Shown here one piece after another: positions 15,824 to 21,128 of a DNA stretch of 21,128 nt (positions are counted from its first letter, which is position 1; each line of letters begins with the position of its first letter). The notes below the pieces were generated by a model. The model did not search any database. It had not been told where the DNA came from and worked only from the letters and a program-made list of their open reading frames with translations. The DNA is from JAVBKE01 sp031554215 (GTDB lineage Bacteria > Bacillota > Bacilli > JARBTR01), in contig JAVBKF010000225.1 of assembly GCA_031554215.1 (NCBI GenBank), positions 1-21,128 on the forward strand. Direction: 5' to 3'. The position numbers and the translations under genes are program-made.

Positions 15824-16640
15824 GGTCTTCCCCTCCGTGTGCTCCGTCTTTTTTGTTAAAAATTTTATTCGTGACAATCGCACTCGCAACCGCCATCGTT
15901 GTTGCACCGAGCATCATCTTTCCAAGCGGTTGTGCATAGTCCTTCCAGACAACTTGCGACATCGTCAGTGATGGATTCAGAGGCAAATCATATACTGCTG
16001 GCTTATTTGCCAGCAAAAATACCATCGCCGTCCCGTGTAGTCCTTCTGGATTGTAAATGTTCGCAAGTGGATATCGCTCTTTAACAACAGCCAGTCTTTC
16101 CTTGGCAATCGCCAGCATTTCCCCCCGGGGGCCGATTGTCAGTGAACCTGTATGGCAAGCCGTCACACAAGCCGGATCGAGCCCATTATTAAGGCGACCC
16201 GTGCACAGAGTACACTTCCGCGAAACCTTCTTGTCTTTACCGTTCTTATCTTTAATCGTTCCAAGCCGAATTACATCAAAAGTACAGTTGGTCACGCAGT
16301 AACCACAAGCAACACATTTCTCAGCGTCAAGAACAACTGAGCCCCACTCCGAATGAGATAGTGCACCTTCTGGGCACACTTTTTCACAGGCTGCATCAAC
16401 ACAATGAAGGCATGATTTATGGGCAAAAAGCCAATCAAGTCCCTCGTTGCGAGATGGATTTTCTATTTCTTTATAGGTAATGTTATTCCACGTCACATCA
16501 CTGAGCTCCGTATGAGACGCATAACCCGTAAAACCTTCAATATCCGCAGGCAGGTCATTCCAGTTCTTACAAGCAACCATGCAAGCACGGCAGCCATCAC
16601 ATTTTGTAACATCGACAAATTTCACTAATTCTTGTGCCAT
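15810..16640 (-). CDS. fdnH: Formate dehydrogenase beta subunit, four [4Fe-4S] clusters
   Basis: This 276-residue electron-transfer protein has four cysteine clusters typical of FdnH: CDGCRACMVAC near the start, CLHCVDAACEKVCP, CVACGYCVTNC and CTLCTGRLNNGLDPACVTAC. They carry electrons from the active site to the cytochrome subunit. Near the C-terminus is one hydrophobic segment (PLGKMMLGATTMAVASAIV) that should anchor it in the membrane, as in FdnH of E. coli. ATG 16640 follows the fdnG stop by three bases, with AAGGTG upstream formed by the end of fdnG itself. Confidence 0.95.
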   Translation of the reverse strand: MAQELVKFVDVTKCDGCRACMVACKNWNDLPADIEGFTGYASHTELSDVTWNNITYKEIENPSRNEGLDWLFAHKSCLHCVDAACEKVCPEGALSHSEWGSVVLDAEKCVACGYCVTNCTFDVIRLGTIKDKNGKDKKVSRKCTLCTGRLNNGLDPACVTACHTGSLTIGPRGEMLAIAKERLAVVKERYPLANIYNPEGLHGTAMVFLLANKPAVYDLPLNPSLTMSQVVWKDYAQPLGKMMLGATTMAVASAIVTNKIFNKKDGAHGGEDHEQE

Positions 16641-16643
16641 AGT

Positions 16644-19637
16644 CTACACCTTCCTGACATCGCATAGGAATGCTTTGAATTCGGGAATGGATGTATTTGC
16701 ATCACCGATATGCGGTGTTAATGTGTTGGCAATTCCGCCCTTGATAAAGCCTTTGAAGCCAAATTGCCATGGCATGCCGATTTGATGAACTGTTTCACCA
16801 TTAATCTTTCTTGGTTTAAACCGCTTTGTCACAAGTGCATAGGCTTCGATTTCGCCGCGAGCAGAGGATACTTTGACCTTATCCTTGTGAGAAATGCCCT
16901 TCTCATGAGCCAGCTCCTCACTGATTTCAATGTAGAGGTTACTCACAAGCTCAGAAAGCCATTCTTGATTACGGGTCATTGAACCAGACTGCCAGTGCTC
17001 AGATACCCGGTAAGTTGTCGCAATAATTGGATACTTGCTGAACTCGCCTTTTTGATCAAATGCTTTCGAGGGCATCTGTACAGCTGGATTAAAGGCAACT
17101 GATGAGAAATTATTTTTAGCTGGTGTCTCATATGGCTCGTAATGCTCTGGAAATGGTCCCTCATTCATTACTGCAAATAGATTACCAACCCCACCAGTCG
17201 TCATGATAAACGGTCTCTTTCCACTACCATCAGGCGTGTCCGGGCTTAACGTCTTCGTAAAGTCTGGTACATCATTGCCAATCCAGGCCATCGTGCCATC
17301 CTTATCAACGCCCCACTCAATCTCTACTTTCTCAGGATTCCATGGTTTACCGTTTAAATCACACGAGGCACGATTATAAAGAACACGGCGATTTGCCGGC
17401 CATGCATAAGACCAGTTCAGGAAGTTACTCATGCCCTCATTCGTGTTGTCGCGTTTCTTCGATTTATTGCCCTCTGATTCAGTGTAGAAACCTGTGTAAA
17501 TCCAGTTTCCAGCACTTGTTGTCCCGTCATCAAGCAGGCTTGCAAACTTTTCAACGAGTCGCCCTGTTTTCAGATCATAGCCATTAATTTCGCGGGCAAC
17601 CAGATCAATATCAGGATGTCCTTTCCCGCCAAAATCCCATGCTAACGCATTGATGGAAGCTGCACTTTCTGCGGTGCTATTTTTATAAGCATCCTTAAAA
17701 TGCAAGGCTAGGTTGTGGACAATCTCTAAGTCTGCCTTAGAATCGCCTTTCGGTTCAATCGCTTCCCAGCGGTACTGCATCCAGCGGCCCGAATTCGACA
17801 CAGAACCTTCTTTTTCATAAGAGCTACAAGCCGGCAAAAGGAAGACTTCTGTCTCAATGTCAGCTGGCGTGCTGCCAGCATCCTCTTGCCAGAATGAAGC
17901 CGTCTCCGTTTCCCAAAGGTCCACAGCTACCATCCATTTGAGCTTTGATAAAGCGGCCTTTTCCTTTGTCGAATTCGGTCCACCAACGACTGGGTTTGCG
18001 CCCCAAAGGAATGCACCCTCAATCCCGCCCTCAGCCATGTCCTCGAACACGCGCATATGCGAATAGTCCTTACCAGGCGTCAATTTAGGCAGGTAATGAT
18101 AGCCCCATTCATTCTCAGCCGTTGCACGATCACCATAATAGGCTTTCTGCAAACTAGTGTAGAACTTTGGCTTATTGGCAAAGTACCCTGTTTTCGGTGT
18201 AATCCGCGCCATAAAGCCAGACCACGTTGTATCCGTTTCAACAGGTGTTTCCATATAACCAGTTGTATTGTGATAGAGCAGACCAAAGTCAGTCGACCCT
18301 TGTACATTGGATTCACCGCGTAGCGCATTAACACCGCCGCCAGCAATCCCGATATTCCCGAGTAACAATTGAACCATCGCCATAATCCGGACATTTTGCG
18401 AACCGACTGTGTGCTGGGTAATCCCCATCGCATAGAGAATCGTTCCAGCCTTATTCGGTTTCCCGGTGGCAGCAAACGCCTCATAAATTTGGAGCAATTG
18501 CTCTTTTGGTGTACCCGTTGTTCTCACAACGGTATCAAGATCATAACGCGCATAATGCTTCTTCAATAACTGAAAGACAGAATTTGGTGCTTGTAATGTC
18601 GGATCTTGCATCGTCTTTCCTGCTGCATCCGTGACAAACGCCCACTGACTCTTATCGTAATTTCTTTTTTCCTCGTTGTAACCGCTGAATAAACCATCAT
18701 CAAATGTAAACCCATCGGTTACAAGGTACGATGCATTGGTGTAAGCAGCGACATATTCCTTGAAGTATAGTTCCTTTTCAAGAATGTAGTGTATCATCCC
18801 GCCAAGGAAGGCAATATCTGTTCCCGAGCGAAGCGGTGCATAAATATCTGATTGGACAGAAGTCCGAGAAAATCTTGGGTCTACTGACAGTAGCTTCCCG
18901 CCTTTTTCTTTCGCTTTTAAAATCCATTTAAAAGAGATTGGATGATTTTCAGCTGGGTTTGCACCCATCACTAAAATACAATCCGAATGCTGAAGATCGT
19001 TCCAATGATTTGTCATTGCTCCACGACCAAATGAAGGCGCCAGACCGGCGACCGTTGAAGAGTGTCATATCCGGGCCTGATGCTCAATCCAGGTCATTCC
19101 AAGACCTGCACGAAGTAATTTACTGACAAGGTACGTTTCTTCATTATCAAGCGCTGCACCACCGAAGCTCGCAATCGCCTCCGTTTTATTGACTGGCACG
19201 CCATTTTCATTTGCGATAAAGGTGCGATCTCGCGTCTCCTTCACCCGATCAGTAATGGTGCGGTACATCCAGTCCCATTCTTTTTCTTCCCACTGACTAC
19301 TACCAGCTGCACGATACAGCGGCTTCGTCACTCGTTTATCGGTTGTATATAGCTGACGAATCGTTGTTCCCTTTGAACAAAGCGATCCCTCATTAATTGG
19401 ATGATCAGGATCTCCCTCAGTATAAATCACGTCATGTTCAGTAGCATAAACCAGAATCCCGCACCCAACTGCGCAATAAGGACAGATCGTTGGTGTTGGT
19501 TTCAAGCTTGCTGTCTTTAGCTGCATCGACGCAGCCTTAGCAGAATGATCGTCAAATCCAAGTTCAAGTACCGCAAGTGTAACACCAGCAGCACCAGAAA
19601 GTTTCAAGAACTGACGTCTAGTAACATTTTTCCCCAT
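16644..19637 (-). CDS. fdnG: Formate dehydrogenase alpha subunit, selenocysteine-containing
   Basis: This 997-residue enzyme is interrupted by an in-frame TGA at 19065-19067, which is residue 191 and is read as selenocysteine. The sequence around it, QARI-U-HSSTVAGLAPSFGRG, matches the active site of E. coli FdnG as I know it. The protein begins with a twin-arginine signal (TRRQFLK), then a [4Fe-4S] site C52, C55, C59, C87, then the molybdopterin domains (e.g. ILVMGANPAENHP and WGANPVVGGPN). It oxidises formate to carbon dioxide, with selenocysteine coordinating molybdenum or tungsten. The twin-arginine signal predicts an active site outside the membrane. GGAGG precedes ATG 19637. Treated as two genes, the second would wrongly start at ATG 19016. 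Confidence 0.95.
19028..19067 (-). promoter_or_regulatory. SECIS element directing selenocysteine insertion at UGA 19065-19067
   Basis: Directly after the UGA, 19036-19053 on the minus strand reads GGTCGCCGGTCTGGCGCC. It folds as a stem with a bulged U and loop GGUCU: GG pairs with CC, the U bulges, and CGCC pairs with GGCG. The bulged U and the GGUC loop are the SelB-recognition features of the E. coli fdhF/fdnG SECIS, and the distance from UGA matches. Confidence 0.92.
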
Positions 19638-19724
19638 GTCATCTTCCCCTCCAACATTTATTTAAAATGACACCAAAAAAACGAGCATTGATACGAATCG
19701 CTAGAATGCTACTGACAACGAACC

Positions 19725-20456
19725 TTAAATAAGGTCGTTGACAACACGACCAACCTGCGTATAAATCAATGCATCTTTATTTCTCAAATACCCAACAACC
19801 TCAATATTTAAAAACTTTGCGAGTTGCAAAGCTTGCTTTGTCGCAGCTGTTCTCGACGCCACAACGGGAAACCCGAATTTTGCCGCTTTAGACAGCATTT
19901 CATAAGAAATACGTCCAGTCGTCAGGAGGACAAGCCCCCCAGCAACAAGGTCATTTCTAACCGCATAACCGATTACCTTGTCAACTGCATTATGCCGACC
20001 AATATCTTCGCGCACAACAAGACAGCCATCCGGAAATAAGAGGCAAGCGCCATGCATCCCTCCCGAGGCAATATACATCGGGGAATGACTAGCAAAACTC
20101 GCTCGCTTCTTGAGTAGATAGCTAAGGTGATATGTATTTGAAGACTCAATTCGGCTAAACGTCTTCACATCTGTCATCGAAAAAAATGTCACACCTCTAC
20201 CACAACCAGAAGTATAATGCTTTTTCTTATCCATCAGCAACTGCTCGAAGTCACCTACAATCGTCACGCGAATCGCGAGGCTATCGCTCAGAACATCGAG
20301 TGTTTCGACTTCTTGTTTTGAAGAAATAAATCCCTCAGAATACAAATAGCCGTACACCCAATCTTCCAAATCAGTATTGGAAAGTTGAAATATAGCCACT
20401 TCTTGTTGGTTGATATAGAGTGAAATCGGATATTCATCCGGACAACTTTTCTTCAC
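19725..20456 (-). CDS. fdhD: Formate dehydrogenase accessory sulfurtransferase FdhD
   Basis: This 243-residue protein resembles FdhD, which passes sulfur from a cysteine desulfurase to the molybdenum/tungsten cofactor of formate dehydrogenase. Motifs are EYPISLYINQQEV, WVYGYLYSEG, SGCGRG (Cys about residue 85), ASGGMHGACLL, VREDIGRHNAVDK and LLTTGRISYEM. Only the first Cys of the CxxC seen in E. coli FdhD is present; other FdhD proteins also have one. I chose GTG 20456, which has AAAGGAG seven bases upstream; a longer frame to 20522 has no good ribosome site. First gene of the operon, about 90 bases before fdnG. Confidence 0.93.
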   Translation of the reverse strand: MKKSCPDEYPISLYINQQEVAIFQLSNTDLEDWVYGYLYSEGFISSKQEVETLDVLSDSLAIRVTIVGDFEQLLMDKKKHYTSGCGRGVTFFSMTDVKTFSRIESSNTYHLSYLLKKRASFASHSPMYIASGGMHGACLLFPDGCLVVREDIGRHNAVDKVIGYAVRNDLVAGGLVLLTTGRISYEMLSKAAKFGFPVVASRTAATKQALQLAKFLNIEVVGYLRNKDALIYTQVGRVVNDLI

Positions 20457-20759
20457 AGAAATGCTCCTTTTTAAATAATAAAGGTTATCATAAATAGTAA
20501 AAGAAAATGGGAGAAATTGCAATGGATTTTGTCGAAATTTAGACGCAATTTGGTTACATTTTCGCCAAAATCACTATTTCAAGTGATAAAACCATTAAAT
20601 CCATATCGTTTTGAAGATTTGCAAAACCGATTTCTACACTAGTTTTCATTTTATTTAACAAACTAGACACATTTTCGACACTGTTTCTGGATCGTGAATA
20701 ACGATTGATCGCAATTACTTATGACACCTTCTATACCTGTTAATTAAAACGAATTTATG
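20457..20759. other. About 300-base leader region upstream of fdhD, no gene seen
   Basis: No open gene. An inverted repeat ATCACT (20570-20575)/AGTGAT (20582-20587) and an imperfect palindrome GTTTTG/CAAAAC near 20609-20628 lie here and could be operators, but match no site I can name with confidence. I did not find a good promoter for fdhD. Confidence 0.4.
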
Positions 20760-20788
20760 TGGACATGAAATACTTGCACTAGTATACT
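20760..20788 (+). promoter_or_regulatory. Promoter of toxin mRNA, module 2
   Basis: -35 TGGACA (20760-20765), 17-base spacer, -10 TATACT (20783-20788), directed at the toxin start at 20847. Confidence 0.7.
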
Positions 20789-20846
20789 GTTCCTAGCAAT
20801 AGTGGAAAAGAGATGGGAGGCTAGCCCTTGAATGGGGGTGATGCCC

Positions 20847-20927
20847 GTGAGCGTATATGAATCATTAATGTTTGCAGTTGCATTTGCGACTTTATGCATT
20901 TTGATCGTCCGCAATAACGATAAATAG
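20847..20927 (+). CDS. Holin-like type I toxin peptide, copy 2
   Basis: This 26-residue peptide starts with GTG (read as Met), SVYESLMFAVAFATL, then a hydrophobic stretch CILIV and the tail RNNDK. It is a close paralogue of copy 1. I chose GTG 20847 because it aligns with copy 1's ATG and lies a normal distance from GGGGG at 20834-20838; ATG 20841 is too close to it. The stop TAG lies in the terminator stem. Stands alone just upstream of the formate dehydrogenase operon, on the opposite strand. Confidence 0.8.
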   Translation: MSVYESLMFAVAFATLCILIVRNNDK

Positions 20928-21045
20928 ACCATCCCTCTAGTTAGGGTAAGATGGTCTATACATTGACGTATCTATCTTAGCTAGCCGACCGCTCTTTACG
21001 CGGTGTTGCTAACTGGAGTAGTGTTGTAGCACTGCTCCTTTTATA
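20920..21045 (-). ncRNA. Predicted antisense antitoxin RNA, type I module 2
   Basis: A -10 TATGAT (21051-21056) and a weak -35 TTAAAA (21074-21079), 17 bases apart, point at the toxin 3' end on the minus strand. The RNA would begin with a hairpin GGAG...CTCC and contain AGAGCGGTCGGCTAGC, close to the same segment of module 1. Ends are predicted. Confidence 0.5.
20925..20958. terminator. Shared terminator of module 2
   Basis: TAGACCATC (20925-20933) pairs with GATGGTCTA (20950-20958), with an inner CCCT/AGGG pair. It overlaps the toxin stop. The T-run is weak on both sides, unlike module 1. Confidence 0.65.
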
Positions 21046-21128
21046 TTGTAATCATATCAAGATTTGATTATGCTTTTAAAGGCTAAATCCATGTCATTTA
21101 TTATTAACTGATGTAATTTAATAGCCAA

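Noticed and set aside
16644..19016. Separate molybdopterin oxidoreductase gene starting at ATG 19016, with a truncated upstream gene
   Set aside because: The break is a UGA at the known selenocysteine site with a SECIS; the two parts are one gene.
20570..20587. Possible FNR/CRP-type operator ATCACT-N6-AGTGAT
   Set aside because: The arms are in the opposite order from TGTGA-N6-TCACA, so it is not an FNR site.
1..21128. CRISPR array, complete tRNA or rRNA gene, insertion sequence
   Set aside because: No regularly spaced repeats, no full cloverleaf and no transposase were seen on either strand.

Overview
The window comes from a low-GC Gram-positive bacterium, most likely class Bacilli. The left end has the same gene neighbourhood as the Bacillus/Listeria yqfR-yqfW region: cshB, nfo, a yqfT-like gene, a znuCB-zur zinc operon, and the end of a yqfW-like nucleotidase. 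Strong AGGAGG-type ribosome sites and sigma-A-like promoters agree with this. I cannot name the genus. Almost every gene lies on the minus strand.

Region 1 (1-5180), housekeeping. The znuC-znuB-zur operon (2437 down to 400) has TAATG and ATGA stop/start overlaps. It is preceded by a good promoter and a near-consensus Zur box. A yqfT-like gene reads the other way. cshB and nfo form a two-gene unit that ends at a clear terminator facing yqfT.

Region 2 (5370-9860), accessory and AT-rich. It holds a TupA-type tungstate-binding lipoprotein gene with no permease beside it, a frameshifted membrane-protein gene, a small orphan gene, and a tRNA-3'-end-like scar with a tandem TAGGGGGCAA repeat. It also holds a HEPN-like protein with three zinc ribbons, a type I toxin-antitoxin module, a candidate structured small RNA, and about 850 bases with no intact gene.

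Region 3 (9861-20456), a formate dehydrogenase locus of eight minus-strand genes: fdhD, fdnG, fdnH, fdnI, fdhE, moeA, a moeA fused to a substrate-binding domain, and a second tupA. fdnG contains an in-frame UGA followed at once by a SECIS hairpin with a bulged U and a GGUCU loop. It is therefore one 997-residue selenoprotein, not two genes. The cluster encodes the catalytic, electron-transfer and membrane haem b subunits, two maturation proteins, molybdopterin metal-insertion enzymes and oxyanion-binding proteins. Together these suggest an exported, membrane-bound formate:quinone oxidoreductase that probably uses tungsten. The selenocysteine machinery (selA, selB, selC, selD) and the TupB/TupC transporter subunits are not in the window.

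Region 4 (20760-21060) holds a second copy of the type I toxin-antitoxin module, inverted relative to the first. The two copies bracket the formate dehydrogenase locus, about 12 kb apart. This bracket, the selenoprotein, the HEPN/zinc-ribbon protein and the candidate small RNA are the most interesting observations.
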